From NCBI GenBank assembly GCA_005880915.1, contig VBIW01000052.1, positions 1 to 64,000 of the forward strand: a stretch of DNA of 64,000 nucleotides, given 5' to 3'. A program made the position numbers and the translations under genes. Below the pieces are notes generated by a model, which saw only the letters and a program-made list of their open reading frames with translations, had not been told where the DNA came from and did no database searches. Positions 39,172 through 47,203 of this stretch are shown here, piece after piece; the first letter of the stretch is position 1, and each line of letters opens with the position of its first letter. This DNA comes from Chloroflexota bacterium (GTDB lineage: Bacteria; Chloroflexota; Dormibacteria; Dormibacterales; Dormibacteraceae).

Positions 39172-41098
39172 CGGCTACTTGGGCGCGGGCGCTCTGTTGG
39201 CCGGAGTCGTGATGGGCGGCTTTTCCGCGTTGCTCAGCTTCTGGGCCGGCTGGCGTGAGAGGGACGTCTTCATCCAGGTCGGGCGACGCGCCTTCTACGC
39301 GGCCGTGGTGATGACCGTCCTCGCGGCGCTGCTGCTCGAGGTCGCGCTCCTGACCCACGATTTCGCGCTCGCCTACGTCGTCGAGCACACCGACCTGGCG
39401 ACGCCCACGGCGCTCGTGGCGGCGGGCTTTTACGGCGGGCAGGAGGGGTCGCTCCTCTACTGGACGTTGATTCTTGGCGTGCTGGGCGCAGCGTCGCTGG
39501 TCGCCAGCGCACGTCTTGGTGCACGGATCTCCGCGTACGCGACCGGAATCCTGGCCGCGATCTTGAGCTTCTTCCTCTTCGTGCTTGCGGTCGTTGCGAG
39601 CCCATTCGACCTCCTGTCGGTCACGCCGCCGGATGGGCTCGGCCTGAACCCCGTGCTGCGCGACGGCGGGATGCTCATTCATCCGCCGGTCGTGCTCGCC
39701 GGATTCGCCTCGTTCGCGATTCCTTTCAGCTTCGCGTGCGCGGCCCTGCTGACCGGTCGCGCTGACGCTGCATGGATCGCGCACACGCGCCGGTTCGCCC
39801 TTCTGGCATGGAGCCTGCAGACCGCGGGCCTTCTCCTCGGCATGTGGTGGGCGTACCACGTGCTCGGATGGGGCGGCTATTGGGGCTGGGACCCGGTGGA
39901 GAACGTGGCGTTGATGCCGTGGCTCGCGACCACGGCCTACTTGCATTCGTCGCAGGTGCAGGAGAGGCGAGGCCGGCTGCGGTCCTGGAACTTTGGGCTC
40001 GTCATCCTCGCCTTTCTTCTAGTCGTTTTCGGAACGTTCATCGTCCGCAGCGGCGTCGTGCCCTCGGTGCATACGTTCGCGATCAGCGCCATCGGCCCCT
40101 GGTTCTTCGCCTTTCTTTTCGTCTGCGTCGTGTTTTCGGGCACGCTGCTCGCATTCCGCGCCGCCACTCTCGGCGCAGGCTCCGGTCCCGCGCCGGCGGT
40201 TTCGCGTGAAGGCGCTTTCCTGTTGCAGAACCTTCTCTTGATCGGCGTCATCGCGGTCGTTCTGTGGGGGACGGTGCTGCCCCTGGTCTCAGGTATGTTC
40301 GGCACAGAGCGCGTCGTCGGCGCACCGTATTTCGAGCGCGCCGCCGGACCGCTGTTCGCCACGATCCTTGCCCTGATGGCTATCGGGCCGGTGCTGCCCT
40401 GGCGTCACGCGGGTCGACCGGTGCTGCGAGCTCTGCGGTGGCCTGCTGCGACCTCGCTCATCGTCGTGACAGGCTTGCTTGTCGCGGGCGTGCGATCCGT
40501 TCCCGCGCTGGTTGGCGTTCCGCTTGCCGTGGCGGCCGGGGCGACGGTGGCGAGCGAGTACGGCCGCGCCGCGTTGAAAAGGCCGAAATCGATCCTGCGC
40601 CGGCGGCGCAAGTACGGCGCATACCTGGCGCATCTTGGCCTGGTGGTGGTGGTGGTCGGTATCGCGGCTTCGCACTTCGGGCAGCAGGAGAAGGACGTCA
40701 CACTTCAGCCTGGCGAGCAGGTCACGGTGGCCGGCTACACGCTCACATATACCAGCGCGCAGCAGCGCCAGCTGACAGACCACAACGAGTTCATCGCCGG
40801 CATGCGTTTCGGCGACCAGACGCTCGAGCCTTCGCGCGCCACGTACGCCGGGCTCGGGGGTCAAGCCCTGACCCATGTGGCGATCACGACAACCCCGGTC
40901 GCAGACGTCTACGTCGTGCTCGCCGGCACGAATGAGGACGGCTCAGCCTCGTTCCGAGTGTTCGTCAATCCGCTCGTGACGTGGATATGGGCCGGCGGGG
41001 CGGTCATCCTCCTGGGAGTCGTGCTGGGCAACGTTGGGGAGAGGAGTCCAATCCCGGAGTTGGCAAGGCGCCGGATACCGATTACTCTCCCCGCGTAG
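39143..41098 (+). CDS. ccmF: Heme lyase/cytochrome c maturation protein CcmF
   Basis: A 651-residue multi-pass membrane protein, the core of the heme ligation complex. The Trp-rich heme-handling motif GWGGYWGWDPVENVALMPWL is present, as are YGGQEGSLLYW, FLVVFGTFIVRSGVVPSVHTF and RRRKYGAYLAHLGLVVVVVGIAAS. ATG 39143 (MRRTSGVVILGYLG) is chosen because the frame open upstream to 38858 runs through the structured repeat. The first 10 codons lie in the right arm of that repeat, so the N-terminus is partly repeat-derived. Confidence 0.93.
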   Translation: MRRTSGVVILGYLGAGALLAGVVMGGFSALLSFWAGWRERDVFIQVGRRAFYAAVVMTVLAALLLEVALLTHDFALAYVVEHTDLATPTALVAAGFYGGQEGSLLYWTLILGVLGAASLVASARLGARISAYATGILAAILSFFLFVLAVVASPFDLLSVTPPDGLGLNPVLRDGGMLIHPPVVLAGFASFAIPFSFACAALLTGRADAAWIAHTRRFALLAWSLQTAGLLLGMWWAYHVLGWGGYWGWDPVENVALMPWLATTAYLHSSQVQERRGRLRSWNFGLVILAFLLVVFGTFIVRSGVVPSVHTFAISAIGPWFFAFLFVCVVFSGTLLAFRAATLGAGSGPAPAVSREGAFLLQNLLLIGVIAVVLWGTVLPLVSGMFGTERVVGAPYFERAAGPLFATILALMAIGPVLPWRHAGRPVLRALRWPAATSLIVVTGLLVAGVRSVPALVGVPLAVAAGATVASEYGRAALKRPKSILRRRRKYGAYLAHLGLVVVVVGIAASHFGQQEKDVTLQPGEQVTVAGYTLTYTSAQQRQLTDHNEFIAGMRFGDQTLEPSRATYAGLGGQALTHVAITTTPVADVYVVLAGTNEDGSASFRVFVNPLVTWIWAGGAVILLGVVLGNVGERSPIPELARRRIPITLPA

Positions 41099-41100
41099 CG

Positions 41101-41190
41101 ATGGCCCTCATCGTCGCGACGCTGCTGCTGTTCCTGGCCGGACCCTTTGTGCTGTGGCCGCTGATCAAGACACCACCTGAGCAGCCATGA
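41101..41190 (+). CDS. Very small membrane protein, possible CcmI remnant
   Basis: A 29-residue ORF: ATG 41101, one hydrophobic helix (ALIVATLLLFLAGPFVLWPL) and a short polar tail, ending in an ATGA overlap with ccmA. It lies where the ccm cluster might encode CcmH/CcmI, and the helix followed by PL resembles a CcmI N-terminus; that identity is a guess. The coupling overlap argues that it is translated. Confidence 0.5.
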   Translation: MALIVATLLLFLAGPFVLWPLIKTPPEQP

Positions 41191-41831
41191 GCATGCTGGT
41201 GGGCGACGGTTTGACCCATCGATTCGGCAGCGAGCCGGCCATCGACAACGTCGATCTGGTGCTCGACACCGGCGAGCACATGGCGGTGCTCGGCGACAAC
41301 GGCGCGGGCAAGACGACCCTGCTGCGCATCCTCGCCACGGCGCTGCGACCGACCTCGGGCAAGCTCACGATTGCCGGTCTGGACGCTTTCCGCGAACGCC
41401 GGCGGATTCGCCATTACCTCGGCTACGTAGCGCACGCTCCGGGCCTTTACCCGGCGCTGTCGGCACGCGAGAACCTCGAGTTCTTCTGCGACCTCCAGGA
41501 CGTGGATCGGTCGCGCGTTGCCGAGGCGATGGAGACGGTCGGGCTCGCGAGCGTCTCTCACCGGCGCGCTGCGGAGCTTTCCCGAGGCATGCAGCAGCGC
41601 CTCGCGATCGGACGTGCCATCCTGCACGACCCGCGCCTTTTGATCCTCGACGAGCCGGACGCGAGCCTGGGCGCGGATGCCGCGGACCTTCTCGCCGGGT
41701 TGATGCGCGGCAGGACGGCAGTCCTTGCCACGCACGACCACGCGCTGGCCAACAGGCTGTGCCCGCGCACGCTGGTCTTACGGCATGGACGCTCGCTCGG
41801 CACAGCGACGCACCTCCGCGTGGTGAGATGA
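41187..41831 (+). CDS. ccmA: Heme exporter ATP-binding protein CcmA
   Basis: A 214-residue ABC ATPase: Walker A LGDNGAGKTTLL, signature ELSRGMQQRLAIGRA, Walker B LLILDEPDASLG, switch His in LATHDHALA. With CcmB and CcmC it drives release of holo-CcmE. ATGA overlaps on both sides (41187 and 41828). Confidence 0.93.
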   Translation: MSMLVGDGLTHRFGSEPAIDNVDLVLDTGEHMAVLGDNGAGKTTLLRILATALRPTSGKLTIAGLDAFRERRRIRHYLGYVAHAPGLYPALSARENLEFFCDLQDVDRSRVAEAMETVGLASVSHRRAAELSRGMQQRLAIGRAILHDPRLLILDEPDASLGADAADLLAGLMRGRTAVLATHDHALANRLCPRTLVLRHGRSLGTATHLRVVR

Positions 41832-42490
41832 GCCCCTTACGCGTCGCGCTCGCTGTCGCGCGCAAAGACCTCAGGTCCGAGTGGCGCACCCGCGAGGTGG
41901 TGCCCGCGCTGGCCCAGTTCATCATCCTCGCGCTGCTCATCGGCAACTTTGGTTTTCAGATCGACTCCCGCAACGCCACGTCGATCGCGCCTGGAATCCT
42001 GTGGCTCGCGCTCGTCTTCGCGGGCCTGGTCGCCTTCGGTCGCACGTTCGCGGCGGAACGTGAACAAGCGTCGCTCGAGGCGATGCTGATGACGCCCGCG
42101 TCGCCTGTCGCGATCTTCGCCGGCAAGGCGGCGGCGGCGTCTCTGCTGCTCATCGTCTGCGAGGCGGTGATGCTGCCCGCGCTCTCGCTGTTCTTCGGCA
42201 CACCGTTTTCGGCGCAGGTGGTGGCAGCAGTCCTGATCGCAACGGTCGGCATGGCCGCGCTTGGGTGCCTCTTCGCTGCGATCGTCGCGAGAGTCAGGGC
42301 GCGGGAGCTGCTGCTTCCTCTCCTCACACTCCCTCTGTGGATCCCCTTCATCGTCGCGGGCGGCCAGGCCGTGCAGTCCGCGATGGGGCTGCCTGGCAGC
42401 TACAGCGAGTCGATCAGCCTGCTGATCGACTTCGACATACTGTTCCTCGTGCTGACCTCCCTCGCCGCGCGCTTCGTGCTCGATGAATAG
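41828..42490 (+). CDS. ccmB: Heme exporter membrane protein CcmB
   Basis: A 220-residue six-helix membrane protein. It begins MSPLRVALAVARKDLRSEWRTRE, the CcmB entry, with GRTFAAEREQASLEAMLMTP and LLLPLLTLPLWIPFIVAGGQA. ATG 41828 overlaps the ccmA stop. It is the membrane partner of CcmA. It overlaps the ccmC start by eight bases. Confidence 0.92.
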   Translation: MSPLRVALAVARKDLRSEWRTREVVPALAQFIILALLIGNFGFQIDSRNATSIAPGILWLALVFAGLVAFGRTFAAEREQASLEAMLMTPASPVAIFAGKAAAASLLLIVCEAVMLPALSLFFGTPFSAQVVAAVLIATVGMAALGCLFAAIVARVRARELLLPLLTLPLWIPFIVAGGQAVQSAMGLPGSYSESISLLIDFDILFLVLTSLAARFVLDE

Positions 42491-43190
42491 ATACGAGAGG
42501 GCCGCGGTTGGCGCGGTCGCGCTGATGTTGATCGCGGGCGCCGCGATCTTTTTCTACGCGCCGACCGACTACCTCCAGGGCCCGGTGCAGCGCATCTTCT
42601 ACCTGCATGTCAGCTCCGCCATCGCGGCGTTCGGCTGCTTCGCGGTCGTCCTCGTGGGCGGCGTCATCTACCTGCGCAACGAAAGCCCCGCCGCCGACCG
42701 TTTCGCGCGCGCGGGTGCACTGGTCGGAGTGCTGTTCACGACGGTGACGCTGGTGATGGGGATGCTGTGGGCGAAGACGGTGTGGGGCGCTTTCTGGGTA
42801 TGGGACGCGCGCCTCACGTCGACGCTCGTGCTCTGGATCATCTATGCCGGTTACCTGCTCGTCCGGCGGCTGGCCGACCCAGGGCGTCAGGCGGCACGAC
42901 TTGCGGCCGTGGTCGGCATCTTCGGCTTCATCGACGTGCCGGTCGTGCACTTCAGCGTCACGTGGTGGAGGACCCAGCACCCCGGGCCGGTGATCATCAA
43001 CGACGCCCTGCCGCCGCAGATGCTCGCCACCTTCCTGTTCACCATGGCGTGCACGGTGGCGCTGGCCGCGGTGATGATCGCGAGCCGCTACCGAATTGAA
43101 ACCCTGGTCGACGAGCGGGAGCAGGTCTTCGAGCCGGCGAAGGTGCTGGTCGCGCGCGAACCGGGCGGCGTTGCCGGTCCGGTTCAATGA
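42483..43190 (+). CDS. ccmC: Heme exporter/handling protein CcmC
   Basis: A 235-residue six-helix membrane protein that presents heme to CcmE. It has QRIFYLHVSSAIAAF, the Trp-rich motif AKTVWGAFWVWDARLTSTLVLW and FIDVPVVHFSVTWWRTQHPGP, including the external His residues expected for heme ligation. Start ATG 42483. Its stop overlaps the ccmD-like start as ATGA. Confidence 0.93.
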   Translation: MNRYERAAVGAVALMLIAGAAIFFYAPTDYLQGPVQRIFYLHVSSAIAAFGCFAVVLVGGVIYLRNESPAADRFARAGALVGVLFTTVTLVMGMLWAKTVWGAFWVWDARLTSTLVLWIIYAGYLLVRRLADPGRQAARLAAVVGIFGFIDVPVVHFSVTWWRTQHPGPVIINDALPPQMLATFLFTMACTVALAAVMIASRYRIETLVDEREQVFEPAKVLVAREPGGVAGPVQ

Positions 43191-43300
43191 CCTATCTCGT
43201 CCTGGCCTACGCGTTTGCAGTCGCCGCTCTGGGCGGTTACCTCTTCTGGTCGCTGCGGCGCTTGCGGGAGTTGGAACGAATTCAGAGGGGCCCCTCCTAG
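43187..43300 (+). CDS. ccmD: CcmD-like small membrane protein
   Basis: A 37-residue protein: ATG 43187 overlaps the ccmC stop, a helix (YLVLAYAFAVAALGGYLFWS) is followed by basic RRLRELER. This is the CcmD pattern of one helix then a charged cytoplasmic tail, and the position directly after ccmC is the usual one. CcmD stabilises the CcmABC-CcmE complex. Confidence 0.8.
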   Translation: MTYLVLAYAFAVAALGGYLFWSLRRLRELERIQRGPS

Positions 43301-43302
43301 TC

Positions 43303-44448
43303 GCGCTTGCGCGCCAGGCAGTAATCGTCGGCGGCGGTCCCGCCGGCGACGCCGTCGCGGCGGGTCTTCGCGACGTCGGGTTCGATGGGGGAATCACTCT
43401 CGTTGGCGCGGAGCCGAATCCGCCCTACGAACGACCGCATCTGTCCAAGGGCTACCTCACGGGCACAGTGAAGCGAGAACGCCTTCCGCTCCGGCCGGCC
43501 GCCCAGTATCGAGAGCTCGGTGTCGAGCTCGTGCCGGGACAGCGGGTGGTCGAGCTTGGCCTGGAGCGACGGTCGGTCGAGCTCGAGAACGGAGCGACCA
43601 TCGCCTGGGATTGCCTGTGCATCGCGACCGGCTCCGACGCGCGGCGCCTGCCCGCCCTGGAGGATGCGCTGTATCTCCGCGAGCTGCCACAGGCGGAGCA
43701 GCTTCGCGGCCTGATCGAGCGTCGCGAACCGCTCGACATCATTGGTGCGGGTTTCATCGGCTGCGAGGTTGCGGCCGTCGCCGTGCAGAAAGGGTGCGCG
43801 GTGACGGTGCACGAGGCGCTCGAGCAGCCGCTGCTGCGAGTCCTGGGCTCCGAGCTCGGCGGGTACCTCGCCGGCGTGCATCGCACCCATGGGGTGGACC
43901 TTCGGACGAGTGTCGCCTCGACGCCACGCCCCGAAGGCAACTTGCTGGTCGCGGTGGGATCGGTGCCGCGAACCCAGTCGGGTCTGCGACTCGACGGCGG
44001 GATTGTGGTCGACGAATTCGGCCGGACCTCGGCGCCGGATGTTTACGCCGCAGGCGACGTCACGAAGCACTTCAGCCCGCTGTTCGAAACCCATATCCGC
44101 GTCGAGCACTTTCAAACCGCTCAACGCCAGGGTTTCGCGGTCGGGCGAGCGATGGCCGGCGGGACCGAACCTTACAGCGAGATCCCCTGGTTCTGGTCCG
44201 ACCAGTACGACCTCAACCTGCAGTACGCCGGGGCCGGCCTGGCGTGGGATGAGACTGTCATCCGAGGTGCCCTTGGCGCTCCGCCTTTCTCGGTCTTCTA
44301 TCTGCGGGGCGGAAGGCCTATCGCAGTGGCCGGCGTCAACGACCACCACACCGTCGCGCGGGCGCGGCGACTGATGGGGGAGAGAAAGCGCGTCAGCGCT
44401 CAGCAGCTGGCCGATCCGAGCTTTGACCTTCGGCGAGCCCTTGCCTGA
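43303..44448 (+). CDS. Ferredoxin/rubredoxin reductase-like FAD oxidoreductase (start unresolved)
   Basis: About 380 residues of an FAD/NAD(P)H-dependent oxidoreductase: AVIVGGGPAGDAVAAGL (FAD), PPYERPHLSKGYL, CIATGSDARRLPA, DIIGAGFIGCEVAAVA (NAD site), DVYAAGDVTKHFS. It would reduce a ferredoxin, rubredoxin or similar carrier. The conserved region begins near 43315, but no ATG, GTG or TTG lies in frame nearby; a CTG at 43246 is possible, as is a frame error. The end overlaps the convergent Nudix gene by 56 bases. Confidence 0.8.
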   Translation, partial: ALARQAVIVGGGPAGDAVAAGLRDVGFDGGITLVGAEPNPPYERPHLSKGYLTGTVKRERLPLRPAAQYRELGVELVPGQRVVELGLERRSVELENGATIAWDCLCIATGSDARRLPALEDALYLRELPQAEQLRGLIERREPLDIIGAGFIGCEVAAVAVQKGCAVTVHEALEQPLLRVLGSELGGYLAGVHRTHGVDLRTSVASTPRPEGNLLVAVGSVPRTQSGLRLDGGIVVDEFGRTSAPDVYAAGDVTKHFSPLFETHIRVEHFQTAQRQGFAVGRAMAGGTEPYSEIPWFWSDQYDLNLQYAGAGLAWDETVIRGALGAPPFSVFYLRGGRPIAVAGVNDHHTVARARRLMGERKRVSAQQLADPSFDLRRALA

Positions 44449-44992
44449 GCATCGGTGCCAGTCCGTAAACGATGCGCTCGGTCAGGCCCCAGACCATGCT
44501 CTCCTCGTGTGCCAGGTAACGGAATGGCCACGGCTCCTTCGACTCCAGCCATGCGCCGTCGTCCAGGAGCCGGTCCAGCGGGATGGCCAGCACCCCTTCC
44601 AGCTCGCGCACGTCGTGGACGAACGAAGGCACCGGCTCCGGCAAGTAGGCGACAAACGGCACCACGGAGAAATTGGTGACCGCGGCGTAGATTGGCTCCC
44701 CGGCGCCCAGTGGCACCAGGCGGCCAAGCGGCACGCCGATCTCCTCGGCCACCTCGCGCTGTCCTGCCTCCCAGGCCGACTCGCCGGACTTGACACCGCC
44801 GCCTGGCAGCGCGACCTGGCCGGGATGGTCGCGCATGTCAGCCCGCCGCCTCACGAAGGGCACCATCCAGGCGCCGGCCTGGCGATACAGGACGAAGACC
44901 ACCGCCGCGGGCCGGGCGCCCTTCCGGAAGGCGCCCCAGCCCTCGACGGGCCTGAACAGGTGTTCGAGACTCTCGAGAAAGGCGTCCCTCAC
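44393..44992 (-). CDS. Nudix hydrolase, CoA pyrophosphatase (NudL)-like
   Basis: 199 residues with a full Nudix box, GGVKSGESAWEAGQREVAEEIGV, preceded by RRRADMRDHPGQVALPGGG, the pattern of CoA pyrophosphatases. It would cleave CoA or other nucleoside diphosphate derivatives. Its C-terminus (QGLAEGQSSDRPAAER) lies antisense over the FAD enzyme gene end. An ATG at 44992 starts it. Confidence 0.85.
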   Translation of the reverse strand: MRDAFLESLEHLFRPVEGWGAFRKGARPAAVVFVLYRQAGAWMVPFVRRRADMRDHPGQVALPGGGVKSGESAWEAGQREVAEEIGVPLGRLVPLGAGEPIYAAVTNFSVVPFVAYLPEPVPSFVHDVRELEGVLAIPLDRLLDDGAWLESKEPWPFRYLAHEESMVWGLTERIVYGLAPMLRQGLAEGQSSDRPAAER

Positions 44993-45021
44993 AGCCGGTA
45001 AGCTAGGAAACGTAGCTGGCC

Positions 45022-45378
45022 ATGATCGATCGAACTTCTAGCCGGATCGAGAAGCAAGAGACCGCGGTGCGCCGGGAGAACCGGCGCCGCTATGCCTTTC
45101 ACCGCATGCTCCAGGCTACCGACCGCATTCTGTGGCGCCTCGAGGAAATGAATCGCGACGGAGTCACGAGGGTCCCGAAGAAAGTGCGCGCCGAGCTCTG
45201 CACGGTCGTCGCCACGATGCCCGATCACTGCCAGGAGGCCCTGCGCGACAACGGCCACGTCCAGGACACGCTCGACAGCCTGTTCGAGGTTCAGGAGCGC
45301 CTCTTCAGGTGGCGCTATCCGAACTGGCAAGACTTCGACCCGGGCGGCGCCGACAACCAGGACATCCTGGCGAGCTAG
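45022..45378 (+). CDS. Hypothetical helical protein, 118 aa
   Basis: A soluble, charged, mainly helical protein of no family I recognise. It starts at ATG 45022 with a basic N-terminus (KQETAVRRENRRRYAFHRM), has a helix-rich middle (RVPKKVRAELCTVVATMPD) and an aromatic C-terminal patch (RLFRWRYPNWQDFDPGG). No signal or membrane segment is seen. It lies alone between a minus-strand Nudix gene and a minus-strand ZIP gene. Confidence 0.65.
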   Translation: MIDRTSSRIEKQETAVRRENRRRYAFHRMLQATDRILWRLEEMNRDGVTRVPKKVRAELCTVVATMPDHCQEALRDNGHVQDTLDSLFEVQERLFRWRYPNWQDFDPGGADNQDILAS

Positions 45379-45384
45379 GCCCGA

Positions 45385-46164
45385 CTAACCACCGACGGCG
45401 GTCAGCAGGAGGTCGGTCGAGTAGGCGGTCAGAAAGCCCGCCAGCAGGCCCCAGGCGAAGTTGGCCGGGGTGCTGATCCTCCGGCCAAGATTGAACAGCT
45501 CATTCAAGACGTACAGCAGCGCGCCCGCGGCCACCGCGAGGAAGGCTACGGAGAAGTAGCTGGAGCTCGCGAGGTATCCGATCCAGGTGCCGAGGAACGT
45601 GGGCCCGCCGCCGATCAGGCCCGCCATGCCGAGGAACTTCCACGAGGCGGGTTTGGCCTCGGTAGTCATGGGGGCCGCGATGCCGAAACCCTCGGTGATG
45701 TTGTGGAGGGCGAACCCGGCCGCAAGGACTCCAGTGAAGGCGATGGCCCCGATGTGGGCCGATTCCCCGATCGCGAGCCCTTCCGAGAGGTTGTGGAGGC
45801 CGAGGCCGGTGGCGATTGCGAGCGCCAGGGAGCGGGGGTTGGGCGTCGGAGTGCTGTGCCTCAGGTGGCTGAAGAGGCTGCGGTTGAAGTAGACGAGGCC
45901 GAGCAGCCCCGCGCCGACTCCGAGGGCGAAGATCGCCGCCATGGCCCCGAACGTGCTGCGCTGACCATGGAGGAGGGCCGTCTTTACGGGGTCGCCGGCG
46001 TGGGCGAGGATGTCCCAGAGCAGAAAGACCAGAATCCCGGTCGCGAAGGCATTCAGGAAGCCCTGGACCGGCTTGGGCAGGCCATGCATGCGGGCGACCG
46101 GGAGGCCCAGAAAAATGGTTCCTCCAGCGATGGCGCCCAGTAGCACCGCGGTGGCTTGGTTCAT
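45385..46164 (-). CDS. ZIP family divalent metal transporter
   Basis: A 259-residue transporter with about eight helices. HNLSEGLAIG and HNITEGFGIA carry the paired His/Glu metal-binding motifs of ZIP helices IV and V. It imports Zn, Fe or Mn, or balances them. It is divergent from a DtxR-type regulator, with only 31 bases between the start codons and a palindromic operator close by, so metal-dependent repression is likely. Confidence 0.9.
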   Translation of the reverse strand: MNQATAVLLGAIAGGTIFLGLPVARMHGLPKPVQGFLNAFATGILVFLLWDILAHAGDPVKTALLHGQRSTFGAMAAIFALGVGAGLLGLVYFNRSLFSHLRHSTPTPNPRSLALAIATGLGLHNLSEGLAIGESAHIGAIAFTGVLAAGFALHNITEGFGIAAPMTTEAKPASWKFLGMAGLIGGGPTFLGTWIGYLASSSYFSVAFLAVAAGALLYVLNELFNLGRRISTPANFAWGLLAGFLTAYSTDLLLTAVGG

Positions 46165-46180
46165 AGTTCTTCTATCGCGT

Positions 46181-46186
46181 TAGTAC
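46181..46186 (+). promoter_or_regulatory. Possible TAGTAC -10 box for the dtxR-like gene
   Basis: TAGTAC lies nine bases before the ATG at 46196, with the leaderless spacing seen elsewhere, but its last base departs from TANNNT. Confidence 0.3.
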
Positions 46187-46195
46187 GCACAAAGC

Positions 46196-46888
46196 ATGCA
46201 ATTAGACCAGTCTAACAATGCGCCGCCTGAGCCCTCCGAGGTCGTCTCGCGGTATCTCGAGGCCATCTATTACATGTGGTCGGAGAAGGAGCCGCTGCGG
46301 AGCTCCCGGCTGGCCGACTGGCTTGGTGTGAGCCGGCCTACCGTGGCGGTAGGACTCCGAAGGATGGCGCGCGACGGGCTCGTGCAGATGAACGGGCGGA
46401 AGGAGATCGAGCTGACCGCAGGCGGGATGCGGTCCGCCGAGTCGATCGTCCGTCGGCACAGGATCATGGAACGGTGGCTGACCGACGGCCTCGGTCTCGA
46501 CTGGGTGACCGCGGACCAGGAGGCGGCTCGCCTGGAACATGCGGTGTCGGACGTTGTCGAACGACGCCTGTATGAGGTTCTTGGCCGGCCGACCACCTGC
46601 CCGCACGGAAACCCGATTCCTGGCTACTCCGAGGCGTCCCCTCGCGAGGTGAGGCTCTCGTCGCTGCGGCCGGGCGACCGGGCGAAGGTCACTCGTGTCT
46701 CCGAGGTCGCCGAACGCGAAGCCCCTTTGCTCCTCGGGTACCTCCACGAGCGTGACCTGACGCCAGGCCGGGAGGTGGCGGTACTGGAGGCCGATGAGGT
46801 CGCAAAGACCCTGCGAGTTCGGGTCGCGGAGAGTGAGGCGACGCTCAGCCATGAAACCGCCTCTAAAGTCTGGGCGGTGGTTGGGTAG
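46196..46888 (+). CDS. DtxR/MntR-family metal-dependent repressor
   Basis: A 230-residue regulator. Its winged-helix N-terminus (VVSRYLEAIYYMWSEKE, SRLADWLGVSRPTVAVGLRRMARDGLV) is followed by the metal-binding dimerisation domain with RRHRIMERWLTDGLGLDW, EAARLEHAVSDVVERRL and CPHGNPIPG. A C-terminal FeoA/SH3-like domain runs from about 150 to 230. The Cys-Pro-His-Gly motif and the Glu/His set are the expected metal ligands. It probably represses the adjacent ZIP gene and itself. ATG 46196 is the only start before the winged helix. Confidence 0.9.
   Translation: MQLDQSNNAPPEPSEVVSRYLEAIYYMWSEKEPLRSSRLADWLGVSRPTVAVGLRRMARDGLVQMNGRKEIELTAGGMRSAESIVRRHRIMERWLTDGLGLDWVTADQEAARLEHAVSDVVERRLYEVLGRPTTCPHGNPIPGYSEASPREVRLSSLRPGDRAKVTRVSEVAEREAPLLLGYLHERDLTPGREVAVLEADEVAKTLRVRVAESEATLSHETASKVWAVVG
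46202..46215. promoter_or_regulatory. TTAGACCAGTCTAA palindrome, putative DtxR-family operator
   Basis: A perfect 14-base palindrome at codons 3-7 of the dtxR-like gene and 38 bases upstream of the ZIP start. TTAGNCNNGNCTAA resembles DtxR/IdeR-type half sites (TTAG...CTAA). A repressor bound here could block both divergent promoters. Confidence 0.65.
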
Positions 46889-46918
46889 CGGTGGTCAAAT
46901 TTCGATCAGGAAAGAGCA

Positions 46919-47203
46919 ATGCAGGGCTCTGACGACAGCTTTTTTCAAGAGGCCGTGGCGAACCTCGCCTTCATGCGTGGGGCCATCGGCGACAAGAACG
47001 ACGGCAGATTCGTTCGCGGCCGCATCGCCATCCTCATCTGGCTCCCGGGCCTTTTGTCTGTGCTCCTGCTCGGGGCGTGGCTGCAGAGCTGGATCGTGAT
47101 CGCCGCCGGGATCCCGCTGCTGCTGGTTGTGATGTGGCTTATCGTCGTGGGCCCGCGCAACGTCGCCGCGGTGTTGCGAAGGCGCGTCCGACCGAAGGTC
47201 TAG
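46919..47203 (+). CDS. Hypothetical two-helix membrane protein
   Basis: 94 residues, ATG 46919. A polar N-terminus is followed by two adjacent hydrophobic segments (about 35-55 and 57-78, IAILIWLPGLLSVLLLGAWL and IVIAAGIPLLLVVMWLIVV) and a basic tail (RRRVRPKV). No family recognised. It lies downstream of the dtxR-like gene and convergent with mscL, overlapping it by four bases. Confidence 0.6.
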   Translation: MQGSDDSFFQEAVANLAFMRGAIGDKNDGRFVRGRIAILIWLPGLLSVLLLGAWLQSWIVIAAGIPLLLVVMWLIVVGPRNVAAVLRRRVRPKV

